DNA from: Blautia hominis
GTDB taxonomy: Bacteria; Bacillota; Clostridia; Lachnospirales; Lachnospiraceae
Assembly: GCA_002270465.1 (NCBI GenBank)
Contig: NQOF01000003.1
Coordinates: forward strand, 1 to 64,000
DNA length: 64,000 nt
Reading direction: 5' to 3'
Shown: positions 11,133-18,869 of the stretch, in pieces
Layout of the letters: each line of letters starts with the position of its first letter
Numbering within the stretch: the first letter of the stretch is position 1
The notes under the pieces: generated by a model
Database searches by the model: none
What the model saw: the letters and a program-made list of their open reading frames with translations, nothing else
What the model was told of the DNA's origin: nothing
Position numbers and translations under genes: made by a program

Positions 11133-12122
11133 TCAGAAAACTTTACCGCTGACCTTTGCGATTTCTTCTGTGATCGTCTCGTATACGCCTGGGAAAATAG
11201 ATTCCGGGCCGCCCATGGTGTTGCAGGGGATAAAGAATTTTGTTCCGTTTTCTTTGCAGACACGTGCCACTTCCTGGGCAATGTGCTCTCTGCTCCAGTC
11301 TTCCCTGTCCACTTCACCGCTGTCAATGCCGCCCATGAATGTGATCTGGCCGCCGTATTTTTCCACCAGCTCCGGAATGTTGTTGGTGCTCATGACGCCC
11401 TGCCAGATGTCCACACCCATCTCGATCATGGAAGGAACCAGATTGGCAGCATAGGAGTCAGAGTGATGGATCACAACTTCAACGCCGTGTTCTTTATAAT
11501 ATCCGTACACTTTCTTGTAAGCAGGCTCATAGAATTCTTTAAACATCTGGGGGGAGATGAAGGAGCTGTTTCTGGAACCCCAGTCATCATGATGGAAAAG
11601 GGCATCCGGTTTTAAGTATTTGCAGATTTCTTCCGCATAGGCCAGTTCCCAGTCCGTGATGTAGTCGATCAGCTCATGCATATAATCCGGCTCCTCATAG
11701 AACTGGATCAGGCAGTTCTGGATCTCCAGAAGATAATGGCACTGTTCAAAGATACCGGGAGCCACAAAGGGAGCAACAAAGTATTCATCACGGTCGATTT
11801 TTTCCGCTTCAGCAACAAATGGTGCCCACTCCTCAGCGGAGAATTTCACATTGGGCGCTTTCACATAGTCTCTCCAGTGGGTGATATCTTTACATACAAT
11901 ATGTTCTTCATCATGGACCGGGAAAGGACCGGGCATTCCTTCCGGGAAGGAAATGGTAACACCCCATGCATTTTTTACGTTTGGGCCGCCTTTTGCGGGC
12001 ATGGAATTTCTTACAGAATAAGGTGTTCCGTAAAGCAGGGCAATGGCTTCATACTGATTCACGTATCTGTCAGGATGACCTCCGCGGATGGTTTCTAATA
12101 AATTCTGTCTTTTTGATAACAT
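11133..12122 (-). CDS. uroporphyrinogen decarboxylase (URO-D) family protein, likely corrinoid methyltransferase-like
   Basis: The 329-residue protein belongs to the URO-D superfamily, which in anaerobes includes MtaA/MtbA-type enzymes that move methyl groups between corrinoid proteins and a thiol or folate. Haem biosynthesis is unlikely: there are no porphyrin genes nearby, while a transporter and a substrate regulator are. In MtaA/MtbA zinc is held by His-x-Cys and a later Cys. Here the equivalent region reads HHSDS (His219, His220, Asp222) with Cys300 in FIPCNTMGG, so the first cysteine appears replaced, perhaps by aspartate. A GGAG-containing ribosome binding site precedes the ATG. The cognate corrinoid protein is not adjacent. 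The substrate is not identifiable. Confidence 0.8.
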   Translation of the reverse strand: MLSKRQNLLETIRGGHPDRYVNQYEAIALLYGTPYSVRNSMPAKGGPNVKNAWGVTISFPEGMPGPFPVHDEEHIVCKDITHWRDYVKAPNVKFSAEEWAPFVAEAEKIDRDEYFVAPFVAPGIFEQCHYLLEIQNCLIQFYEEPDYMHELIDYITDWELAYAEEICKYLKPDALFHHDDWGSRNSSFISPQMFKEFYEPAYKKVYGYYKEHGVEVVIHHSDSYAANLVPSMIEMGVDIWQGVMSTNNIPELVEKYGGQITFMGGIDSGEVDREDWSREHIAQEVARVCKENGTKFFIPCNTMGGPESIFPGVYETITEEIAKVSGKVF

Positions 12123-12169
12123 AGTGTAAACTCCTTTCTCTTTTTGAATATCCGATGGTTTATACTAAC

Positions 12170-12198
12170 ATTATAGGGGATGGCTCTTATGTGCACAA
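12170..12198 (-). promoter_or_regulatory. sigma-A promoter of the URO-D/GPH operon
   Basis: On the minus strand TTGTGC, a 17-bp spacer and a perfect TATAAT lie about 50 bp upstream of the URO-D ATG. The geometry is ideal for a housekeeping promoter. Confidence 0.75.
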
Positions 12199-12279
12199 TT
12201 AATCAAATATGGGAAATTATGAAGAGAATATTAGACAAAATGATGGTTTCAGGTTTGTTGTAGTATTAGGAACTGAAAA

Positions 12280-12296
12280 CTAACAAAAATCTAACA
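12280..12296 (+). promoter_or_regulatory. direct-repeat operator, likely for the 14807 response regulator
   Basis: CTAACA at 12280-12285 and again at 12291-12296 are spaced exactly 11 bp, the one-turn spacing of OmpR/PhoB-type binding sites. They lie about 80 bp upstream of the M13 peptidase gene, whose operon encodes an OmpR-type regulator. Autoregulation is inferred. Confidence 0.5.
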
Positions 12297-12374
12297 TAGT
12301 ATTTGTTATCCTCATACAGAAGACAGGAAGAACATTATGATTCCCATAAAAAATTGTGAAAGGATACAATTATT

Positions 12375-14759
12375 ATGAAATTAAAAAAACTCAAAATATT
12401 TATGGCAATACTTTTGGTAACCGCATCCCTGGCAGGATGTGCTGCACCGTATACAGAGAAAAAAGCTCCTCAAAAGAACACGGGCACCGTAGCAGCGGTC
12501 AGCCCGGAGGTGGGAGAGATTGCAGATTATTTTATGAAAGCTTCGGAAGGGTACGCTGCATCCCCTGAGCGTTCTGCAGTCATAGAGGGGATGGAGGAAT
12601 CTGATAAAGCCACACGTCTGCAAATGCTTGTGCTGGCCAGCAGGGCATTCGGCAGGCTTCCGGCACCAAAAGGAAATGCAAAAAGGATCGCGCCCCCGGC
12701 CCCTGACCTGAAGGAAGTTCCCGATTGGGCAAAGGAAGATCTGCAGAACCTGTCAGACGGAGGTATCCTGGCAGCTTCTGACCTGACAGGTACTTCTGAC
12801 GGGGAAGAGGAAGAAGGTGCGGCAGGCAGCAGTATCCTGGAGGAACCGGTGACTATGAAGGATGCGGAAATAATTTCCGCCAGGTTTTACGCTGCATTCG
12901 GCACGGATTTGAAGGATGATTTTTATACTGCGGTGAATCAGCAGCAGCTTAACACCATTGAGATACCGGAGGGAGAGGACATGGCGGGCGGTTCCACTTC
13001 CGTAACAAAGCATACAGATGAGCAGTTAAAGGAATTGATCCTTGAGATCGTGAACAGTGAGGAAGACTATAAAGAGGGAAGCCCGGAACAGAAGATCCGC
13101 ACGCTCTACAAGAATTATGAAAATATGGATTCCCGCGATCAGGCCGGCATAGAACCTTTACAGAAGTATCTGGATGCGGTTGACCGTGCGGCCTCCTTTT
13201 CTGAATTAAATGCAGCCATTGCCCAATCGGTACTGGAACTGGGGAACTTTGCCAATGGCCTGATCCCCGGCATACCGGTAACGGATACAAAAGACAGCAG
13301 CAGAAAAGTTCTGCAGCTTATGACACAGGTTCCCGGATTGACCAAAGAGGATTATGAGAAGCAGGATGGGGATGCCTATAAGGAATACCGGAATTCTATT
13401 ATCGAACAGCTTTTAGCAGTGGGAGAGAGCCGGGAAAAGGCCGAAGCACATGCCGATGGGATCCTGAAGCTGGAGAAGAATCTGGTGGATCATATGCAGA
13501 GCCAGGATGCTTCCGGAAAGATAAAGGAGCCAAAATACTATACGCCGGAGACACTGGATGAGATGATGCCCCAGGCGAAGCTCTCCCAGTTGGTTCAGTC
13601 CATCGGTCTTAGTCAGGATGTAAAGATGATCGTATTTGACGATGTACAGTTTGCTTCTTATGCCAAATGGTTTACAGAGGATAATCTGGAAATATTTAAA
13701 GCCATCGAAAAAATGGCACTGCTCACAGGATACAGCTCATATCTGAGTTCAGACCTTGCGGAAAAGTTTGGAACCGCCGGAATCTCTTCCGCTGATATCG
13801 CTGTGCAGAATTTCCTCTCCGACGAACTGGGACAGCTCTATACCCAGCGTTATTTTCCGGCTGAATCAAAAGCGGAGATAGAAAAAATGGTAACCATGCT
13901 GACAGATACATTCAAAGACCGGATCAACCGCCTGGACTGGATGGATGCTTCCAGCAAGAAGGAGGCACTTAAAAAACTGGACTCTATCACCGTGCTGATC
14001 GGATATCCGGATGAATGGAACCTGAACCGGGCCCGGTTCAGGGGAACAGAAGAGGGAGGCAGTTATTTTGAAAACGTGGCTGCGTCTGAGGCAGAAAAGT
14101 GGAAACGCCAGATAGAGGAACTGGAAAAACCGGTTGACCCCAGAAGATTCCCTCTGGCAGCTTATACCGTAAACGCTGCAGCCAGCAGAAATACAAACAC
14201 CATTATTTTTCCCGCAGGTATCCTGCAGGCTCCGTTTTACGACAAAACAGCATCCTTTGAGACGAACCTGGGATCTATCGGAAGCACGATTGCCCATGAG
14301 ATCACCCATATGTTTGATGATGGCGGGGCCCAGTATGATGCCAAGGGAAATGTAAGAGACTGGTGGACAAATGAGGATTATACTCATTTTGAGAAACTGT
14401 GCAGCAATGTGGTGGAATATTATGACGGTTATGAAGCAGCACCTGGAATAAAAGCCAATGCCCAGGAAAACCTAAGTGAAAACATTGCGGATATCGGCGG
14501 GATCGCCTGTGGCCTGGAGCTGCTTTCCAAAATGGAAAATCCGGATTACGACGCATTTTTCCGAAGCTACGCAAACCAGTGGCTGAGAGCCGCAGATTAT
14601 AGTATACTAAAAGAAATGGCAGAGAGTGATATCCATGCGCCCAATAACCTGAGATGCAACAGGGTACTTGCCAACTTCCAGGAGTTCTATGATACTTACG
14701 GCATCAAAGAAGGTGACGGGATGTATGTGCCCAAAGAGGAACGTGTGGCAATCTGGTGA
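12375..14759 (+). CDS. M13-family metallopeptidase lipoprotein with SLH-like N-terminus
   Basis: The 794-residue protein begins with a lipoprotein signal peptide ending in the lipobox LAGC (cleavage before Cys21), so it should be anchored on the outer face of the membrane. Residues about 75-140 resemble an S-layer-homology repeat (RLQMLVLASRAFG and VPDWAKEDLQNLSDGGIL). The M13/neprilysin fold starts near DDFYTAVNQQ. The zinc site is complete: HEITH gives His641, Glu642 and His645, and ENIAD gives Glu702 as third ligand. Substrates are expected to be extracellular peptides. It is followed 47 bp later by its two-component system. The acidic linker GEEEEGAAG after the SLH-like part is unusual. 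Confidence 0.88.
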   Translation: MKLKKLKIFMAILLVTASLAGCAAPYTEKKAPQKNTGTVAAVSPEVGEIADYFMKASEGYAASPERSAVIEGMEESDKATRLQMLVLASRAFGRLPAPKGNAKRIAPPAPDLKEVPDWAKEDLQNLSDGGILAASDLTGTSDGEEEEGAAGSSILEEPVTMKDAEIISARFYAAFGTDLKDDFYTAVNQQQLNTIEIPEGEDMAGGSTSVTKHTDEQLKELILEIVNSEEDYKEGSPEQKIRTLYKNYENMDSRDQAGIEPLQKYLDAVDRAASFSELNAAIAQSVLELGNFANGLIPGIPVTDTKDSSRKVLQLMTQVPGLTKEDYEKQDGDAYKEYRNSIIEQLLAVGESREKAEAHADGILKLEKNLVDHMQSQDASGKIKEPKYYTPETLDEMMPQAKLSQLVQSIGLSQDVKMIVFDDVQFASYAKWFTEDNLEIFKAIEKMALLTGYSSYLSSDLAEKFGTAGISSADIAVQNFLSDELGQLYTQRYFPAESKAEIEKMVTMLTDTFKDRINRLDWMDASSKKEALKKLDSITVLIGYPDEWNLNRARFRGTEEGGSYFENVAASEAEKWKRQIEELEKPVDPRRFPLAAYTVNAAASRNTNTIIFPAGILQAPFYDKTASFETNLGSIGSTIAHEITHMFDDGGAQYDAKGNVRDWWTNEDYTHFEKLCSNVVEYYDGYEAAPGIKANAQENLSENIADIGGIACGLELLSKMENPDYDAFFRSYANQWLRAADYSILKEMAESDIHAPNNLRCNRVLANFQEFYDTYGIKEGDGMYVPKEERVAIW

Positions 14760-14806
14760 TCAGGCAGTAAGAGTTTTGTTATGATAAAAAGCAGGGAGGC
14801 AGTAAT

Positions 14807-15490
14807 ATGAAATTGTTGTTGGTGGAAGATGAAGAGCTTCTTTCCAAAACGGTGGCGAAGGGGTTGAAAATACTGGGATATTCTGTAGACTGCGCCTTTG
14901 ATGGGGAAGAAGCCCTGTATCTTTATGAAGTGAATGAGTATGATCTGATGATCTTAGATCTGAACCTCCCTAAAGTGGACGGTATGGAAGTTCTGCGGCG
15001 TATCCGCAGCCGGGATGACGGGCTGAAAGTTCTGATCTTGTCCGCACGCAATACACTGGAGGATAAAGTGAGCGGGCTGGATGAGGGAAGCAATGATTAT
15101 CTTACAAAACCGTTTGAGTTTAAAGAGCTGGAGGCCCGTATCCGCAGCCTTCTGCGCCGGAACTTTACCACCGGAAATACAGTGCTTACTTGTGGATATC
15201 TGAAACTGGATACGAAACGGAGGCAGGTCTGGTGCAGGGAAGAGGAAGTGGAGCTGACCAGGAAAGAATTCGCGCTGCTGGAATATTTATTTGTCCATGC
15301 CGGGAAGATGACAGGCGCGGAAGAATTGATCGAACACGCGTGGGACAGCGAAGCTGACCTGTTCTCAAATTCTTTCCGTTTTCATATTCATTCCCTGCGC
15401 AAAAAGCTGGATGCAGCCGGTGCGGGGGGATATATTGTCACTTACAGAGGAAAAGGCTACTGCCTGCAGTGCCCGGAGGAGGGATCATGA
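14807..15490 (+). CDS. OmpR-family response regulator
   Basis: The 227-residue protein has an N-terminal receiver domain with phospho-acceptor Asp51 in LMILDLNLPKVDG and the conserved lysine in LTKPFEF. The C-terminal winged helix carries LTRKEFALLEYL and the recognition region HIHSLRKKLD. GGAGG precedes the ATG. The last four bases (ATGA) overlap the kinase start, so the pair is translationally coupled. Upstream lies the M13 peptidase of the same operon, a likely target together with the operon's own promoter. Confidence 0.92.
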   Translation: MKLLLVEDEELLSKTVAKGLKILGYSVDCAFDGEEALYLYEVNEYDLMILDLNLPKVDGMEVLRRIRSRDDGLKVLILSARNTLEDKVSGLDEGSNDYLTKPFEFKELEARIRSLLRRNFTTGNTVLTCGYLKLDTKRRQVWCREEEVELTRKEFALLEYLFVHAGKMTGAEELIEHAWDSEADLFSNSFRFHIHSLRKKLDAAGAGGYIVTYRGKGYCLQCPEEGS

Positions 15491-16614
15491 TGAAAAAACA
15501 TACGCTGCAGCTTCAGATCACAGGGATCGTAGGTGTGATACTGGTACTTGCCTGTCTGCTCCTGACGGTAAATTCGCTGGTATCTGCCCGCAGTTATTAT
15601 GGGGACTATGCTTCTTTGGTGGAAGAAGGGGCTGTGTATTATGATCCCGCACTTCCGGAAGGAGAACTGCCCCCTGCGCTTGATCCGGATGTGACCTACC
15701 AAGAGGCTTCCATGAAATTTTCCGTGCAGTCTGTAGTGACCATGGCTGTCATTATACTGCTGGCCCTGGCCGGTACTTACTGGGCCACAGGGAAAATGCT
15801 GCGGCCGTTAAAAGAGCTGACTGAGTCGGTACAGAGGGTGGATGACCGGAACCTGGATAAGCGGGTGGAACTTAAAAGAACCCAGGGGGAGGTGGGCGTA
15901 CTGGCAGACGCATTTAACAGTATGCTGGAGCGTCTGGAGGATGCCTTTCTGATACAGAAAAGCTTTGCCGCCAATGCGGCTCATGAGCTGAAAACACCGC
16001 TTGCTGTTATCAAATCCTCCCTTCAGGTGCTGGAAATGACACCGAATCCTAAAATCGCGGACTATAAGGAGTTCATGCAGGACACAGATACCTCTTTGAA
16101 CCGCATTATCAAAACAGTAGAAGGCCTGCTGGCCCTTGCCAATCTCAGAGACATTCCCATGGACCAGCGTGTGGAGCTGTATACTTTACTCCAACAGGCA
16201 GTACAGGAGCTGGCAAAAAAAGCCCGGAGCAGTCAGGTGAAGCTGTCAATGGGGCAGCCGGTCAGCGGGTTTGTATACGGAAATCCCAGCCTTCTTTACA
16301 GGGCTTTTTATAACCTGATAGAAAATGCCATAAAATACAACCGGAGAGACGGAGATATTACAGTTTCCATGGACATGAACGGAAAGTGTGCGGTTATCCA
16401 GGTAGCTGATACAGGGTATGGGATAGGACAAGAAGATCTGGTCCATATTTTTGAACCTTTTTACCGTGCAGATAAATCCAGGTCCCAGCGCATACCGGGT
16501 TCCGGTCTGGGGCTGGCAGTTGTGAAGATGATTCTGGATAAGCATGGGGGAAAGATCGAGGTTGTCAGTGAATTAAATCAGGGGAGTACATTTAAAATAT
16601 ATCTGCCTGTGTAA
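15487..16614 (+). CDS. sensor histidine kinase
   Basis: This 375-residue kinase has two transmembrane segments (about residues 9-31 and 82-101) around a short 50-residue outer loop, a HAMP domain, the H-box AAHELKTPL with His166, and N, G1 and G2 boxes (NLIENAIKY, DTGYGIG, GSGLGL). The frame is open from 15469, but the ATG in the ATGA overlap with the regulator is the natural start. The small outer loop suggests sensing within or near the membrane, or through the peptidase lipoprotein. The signal is not known. Confidence 0.92.
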   Translation: MMKKHTLQLQITGIVGVILVLACLLLTVNSLVSARSYYGDYASLVEEGAVYYDPALPEGELPPALDPDVTYQEASMKFSVQSVVTMAVIILLALAGTYWATGKMLRPLKELTESVQRVDDRNLDKRVELKRTQGEVGVLADAFNSMLERLEDAFLIQKSFAANAAHELKTPLAVIKSSLQVLEMTPNPKIADYKEFMQDTDTSLNRIIKTVEGLLALANLRDIPMDQRVELYTLLQQAVQELAKKARSSQVKLSMGQPVSGFVYGNPSLLYRAFYNLIENAIKYNRRDGDITVSMDMNGKCAVIQVADTGYGIGQEDLVHIFEPFYRADKSRSQRIPGSGLGLAVVKMILDKHGGKIEVVSELNQGSTFKIYLPV

Positions 16615-16648
16615 AAGAGTTTTGTGCCGGGCTGCAATGATCTTTGCA

Positions 16649-16912
16649 TTAAGAACATTGCATCCAGCATTTACACTGCTCAATACGTTTTCCGCCATCC
16701 CCCTGTTTTTCATCGTAAGCGAACTGTTTCAGTAAGGCACATGGAAATTCACCGCACTGGCCGCAGTGCTGATGCTCCTTGGATTCACAGCTGTTTTTCA
16801 CCGGGCAGTTATCTCCCCAGAATGGCTTGTCAATATGTAAACACCCTTTACATCCCATCTGCTCTTTGTACGCACATTCACTGCATAAGATACCACATCT
16901 TGATTCAATCAT
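16649..16912 (-). CDS. DUF3795-type cysteine-rich protein
   Basis: The 87-residue protein has the DUF3795 pattern: CGILCSECAY near the start, CKGC, then CGQCGEFPC and a C-terminal CKCW. The spacing suggests metal binding, and the function of the family is unknown. Fifteen cysteines in 87 residues is very dense. A longer frame starts at 16927, but that ATG overlaps the ribosome binding site GGAGG, which sits 8 nt before the ATG at 16912. It is convergent with the sensor kinase gene. Confidence 0.75.
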   Translation of the reverse strand: MIESRCGILCSECAYKEQMGCKGCLHIDKPFWGDNCPVKNSCESKEHQHCGQCGEFPCALLKQFAYDEKQGDGGKRIEQCKCWMQCS

Positions 16913-16949
16913 ACTTGAAACCTCCATTTTTTATCCTGATCATAACAAA

Positions 16950-16979
16950 AGGAACATGACAACTATGCGTCATGTTCCT
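16950..16979 (-). terminator. hairpin terminator upstream of the DUF3795 gene
   Basis: AGGAACATGAC and GTCATGTTCCT form a perfect 11-bp stem with an 8-base loop, followed on the minus strand by TTTTGTT. It is a second barrier between the tRNA array and the DUF3795 gene. Confidence 0.7.
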
Positions 16980-17036
16980 GATACCGGTGCTGATTATTTT
17001 TTAGAAAGCGGGTAGGGGGATCTTGAGAAAAGAAAA

Positions 17037-17063
17037 ATCTCAGAGACTTTTCATCCCTGAGAT
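17037..17063 (-). terminator. tRNA array terminator
   Basis: ATCTCAG and CTGAGAT form a 7-bp stem; on the minus strand it runs into TTTTTCTTTTC, 9 nt beyond the last tRNA-Cys. Confidence 0.75.
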
Positions 17064-17071
17064 CTTACGAG

Positions 17072-17142
17072 AGGCGCCAACCAGATTTGAACTGGTGATA
17101 GAGGTGTTGCAGACCTTTGCCTTACCACTTGGCTATGGCGCC
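17072..17142 (-). tRNA. tRNA-Cys (GCA), copy 1
   Basis: A full cloverleaf of 71 nt on the minus strand: acceptor GGCGCCA, anticodon loop TCTGCAACA with anticodon GCA, T-arm GGTTCAAATC and discriminator U73, the known cysteine identity base. CCA is not encoded. It is identical to copy 2. Confidence 0.95.
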
Positions 17143-17219
17143 ATATCTATTTATTCTGTTTTGAAGAAGTATTACACTATATTATATTACCACAAATCCA
17201 AAAATATGCAAGTAAAAAA

Positions 17220-17291
17220 TGACTCCAAGGGGATTTGAACCCCTGTTACCGCCGTGAAAGGGCGGTGTCTTAACCGCTTGACCATGGAGCC
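17220..17291 (-). tRNA. tRNA-Glu (TTC), copy 1
   Basis: A 72-nt cloverleaf on the minus strand: acceptor GGCTCCA pairing with TGGAGTC, anticodon TTC in CCCTTTCACGG, T-loop GGTTCAAATCC, discriminator A. CCA is not encoded. It is identical to copy 2. Confidence 0.95.
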
Positions 17292-17312
17292 GTTAAGATA
17301 AATAGATAAAAG

Positions 17313-17383
17313 AGGCGCCAACCAGATTTGAACTGGTGATAGAGGTGTTGCAGACCTTTGCCTTACCACTTGGCTATGGCGCC
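17313..17383 (-). tRNA. tRNA-Cys (GCA), copy 2
   Basis: The 71-nt gene is identical to copy 1 with anticodon GCA and discriminator U. It lies only 4 nt after tRNA-Glu copy 2 in the direction of transcription. Confidence 0.95.
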
Positions 17384-17387
17384 TGAG

Positions 17388-17459
17388 TGACTCCAAGGGG
17401 ATTTGAACCCCTGTTACCGCCGTGAAAGGGCGGTGTCTTAACCGCTTGACCATGGAGCC
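17388..17459 (-). tRNA. tRNA-Glu (TTC), copy 2
   Basis: The 72-nt gene is identical to copy 1 with anticodon TTC. It is the first gene of the leftward array Glu-Cys-Glu-Cys. The four genes have spacers of 4, 21 and 77 nt, so the duplication is old or only the tRNA bodies have stayed identical. Confidence 0.95.
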
Positions 17460-17514
17460 GTCACTGTTTATTTATCTTTTTGCCCCTTTGCGTTTATCGG
17501 AGCGACCATGAATT

Positions 17515-17543
17515 ATGATAGCATAAGAAAATACAAATTGCAA
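17515..17543 (-). promoter_or_regulatory. tRNA array promoter
   Basis: On the minus strand TTGCAA, a 17-bp spacer and TATCAT lie 55 bp upstream of the first tRNA-Glu. This is the only good promoter facing the array. Confidence 0.7.
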
Positions 17544-17609
17544 GCATTTTTTTCAAAAATTTACACTACTTGTACAAAGTGATTTTTTGAAAAAAAAAGA
17601 GAGAATAAA

Positions 17610-17638
17610 TTGTTTCCATGGGCTGCATGGTGTATACT
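17610..17638 (+). promoter_or_regulatory. promoter of the PH-domain gene
   Basis: TTGTTT, a 17-bp spacer and TATACT lie about 80 bp upstream of the ATG at 17720. A palindrome AAAAGCGCTTTT follows near 17669 in the leader. Confidence 0.6.
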
Positions 17639-17719
17639 TAATCTATACTGCATCGCACTGCATAAGAAAAGCGCTTTTTGACACACATTGACGGGAATGC
17701 ATGAGAGAGGTGATACAAT

Positions 17720-18115
17720 ATGAAATTCAAAGGGAAAATTGCGGTATGGTTCTGGCTGATCCTGTTGGCAGGGAATCTTGTGATGGCCTATGAGCTGGTT
17801 GTGTCAAATGAGGTTTCCGCTGAGATAGCGGCGGCTTTAGTTGTCTTCAATGCAATCTTTATTCCAATTGTTGTGAGGAATTATGTGGTGGTGGACGGGG
17901 ACCGGATGGCGATCTATTTTGGGATCATGAAGGATTCCATGGAGATTTCTGAGATCATGGAGATACGCAGAACATGCAATCCCATTTCCGCCACAGCGGC
18001 ATCACTGGACAGGATCGAGATAAAAGGAAGACGGCAGGAAATGATATGTGCTGTCCGGGACAGAGACAGACTGATCGAAGAACTGTTAAGGTGCAATCCT
18101 ATGATTAAGGTGTAA
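17720..18115 (+). CDS. small bacterial PH-domain (bPH_4, YyaB/SunI-like) membrane protein
   Basis: The 131-residue protein has two N-terminal transmembrane segments (about 7-24 and 34-54) and a cytoplasmic bacterial pleckstrin-homology domain. The family hallmark is in EIRRTCNPISATAASLDRIEI, matching the bPH_4 pattern with its SLDRIEI strand. SunI, an immunity protein against sublancin, has this architecture, but most members have no known function. GAGAGGTGAT precedes the ATG. It is monocistronic between its own promoter and a strong terminator. Confidence 0.75.
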   Translation: MKFKGKIAVWFWLILLAGNLVMAYELVVSNEVSAEIAAALVVFNAIFIPIVVRNYVVVDGDRMAIYFGIMKDSMEISEIMEIRRTCNPISATAASLDRIEIKGRRQEMICAVRDRDRLIEELLRCNPMIKV

Positions 18116-18120
18116 TAAAA

Positions 18121-18152
18121 AAGTCCTGAATTTTAAGATTCAGGGCTTTTTT
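18121..18152 (+). terminator. terminator of the PH-domain gene
   Basis: AGTCCTGAAT and ATTCAGGGCT form a 10-bp stem (with a G-U pair) around a short loop and end in six T residues, 7 bp past the stop codon. Confidence 0.9.
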
Positions 18153-18195
18153 CATGGTGCTAAGATATAAATTATAAATTTTTGAAAGACATGGT

Positions 18196-18238
18196 GTAAC
18201 TTTTAGCTTTCCGATTCGATTAATAAGCAGAAAGTTAC
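18196..18238 (+). promoter_or_regulatory. inverted repeat upstream of the ECF sigma gene
   Basis: GTAACTTT at 18196-18203 and AAAGTTAC at 18231-18238 are perfect inverted repeats 27 bp apart, ending about 60 bp before the sigma ATG. GTAAC is close to the AAC core of ECF -35 elements, so the left arm may be part of an autoregulated promoter. No clear sigma-A promoter is seen here. Confidence 0.4.
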
Positions 18239-18299
18239 AGAGGTAAACTATTTCGTGCACACTAAGTTTCATAACTTTCCAAGACAGAAAGGAATCTAT

Positions 18300-18869
18300 A
18301 TGACCCGGGAAGAACTGAAGGATAAGACGGATGACCAGCTTATGGAAATGGTCAGGGATGAAAATTTAAAACAGGCTTTTGACGTGCTGGTGCTGCGCCA
18401 CTACCGGGAGGCTGTGCGGTTCTGTATGACAATGCTGAAAGAGGAACAGTCTGCACTTGATATCGTACAGGACAGTTTTGCAGATATCTATGTACAGAGA
18501 AAACGTCTTTCCGGGTCCTGCGCTTTCAGAACCTACCTGTTTGCCGTAGTAAAGCACAAGGCAGTGGACCAATTGAGAAAAAACGCAAGGCAGAGAACAG
18601 AGGAACTGGACACAGGAAAGACGGATGTGCCGGGGCTTTCACCGCCGTCACCGGAGGAACTTTATGTGAGAAAAGAAGAGTACGCAGAACTTCTGCAGTG
18701 GATAGAAGAGCTGCCGGAGGATTACAGACAGGCGCTTATTCTATTCTGTGTGGATGGGATGTCATATGAGGAAATCGCGGCAGCCATGGGGAAATCCCTT
18801 CCGCAGGTCAGGATACTGCTGCACAGGGCAAGAAAAAAATTACAGAGACAGAGGAGGGAACAGGTATGA
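18300..18869 (+). CDS. ECF-type RNA polymerase sigma factor
   Basis: The 189-residue protein has sigma-70 region 2 (ALDIVQDSFADIYVQR ... RTYLFAVVKHKAVDQLRK) and region 4 (LPEDYRQALILFCVDGMSYEEIAAAMGKSLPQVRILLHRARKKL, read as separate helices), with no region 1 or 3, as in ECF sigma factors. The frame is open from 18255, but AAAGGAA sits correctly for the ATG at 18300. It overlaps the next gene by ATGA. The downstream membrane protein and ABC transporter are the likely regulon. The inducing signal is probably envelope stress or an antimicrobial peptide, by analogy only. Confidence 0.88.
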   Translation: MTREELKDKTDDQLMEMVRDENLKQAFDVLVLRHYREAVRFCMTMLKEEQSALDIVQDSFADIYVQRKRLSGSCAFRTYLFAVVKHKAVDQLRKNARQRTEELDTGKTDVPGLSPPSPEELYVRKEEYAELLQWIEELPEDYRQALILFCVDGMSYEEIAAAMGKSLPQVRILLHRARKKLQRQRREQV

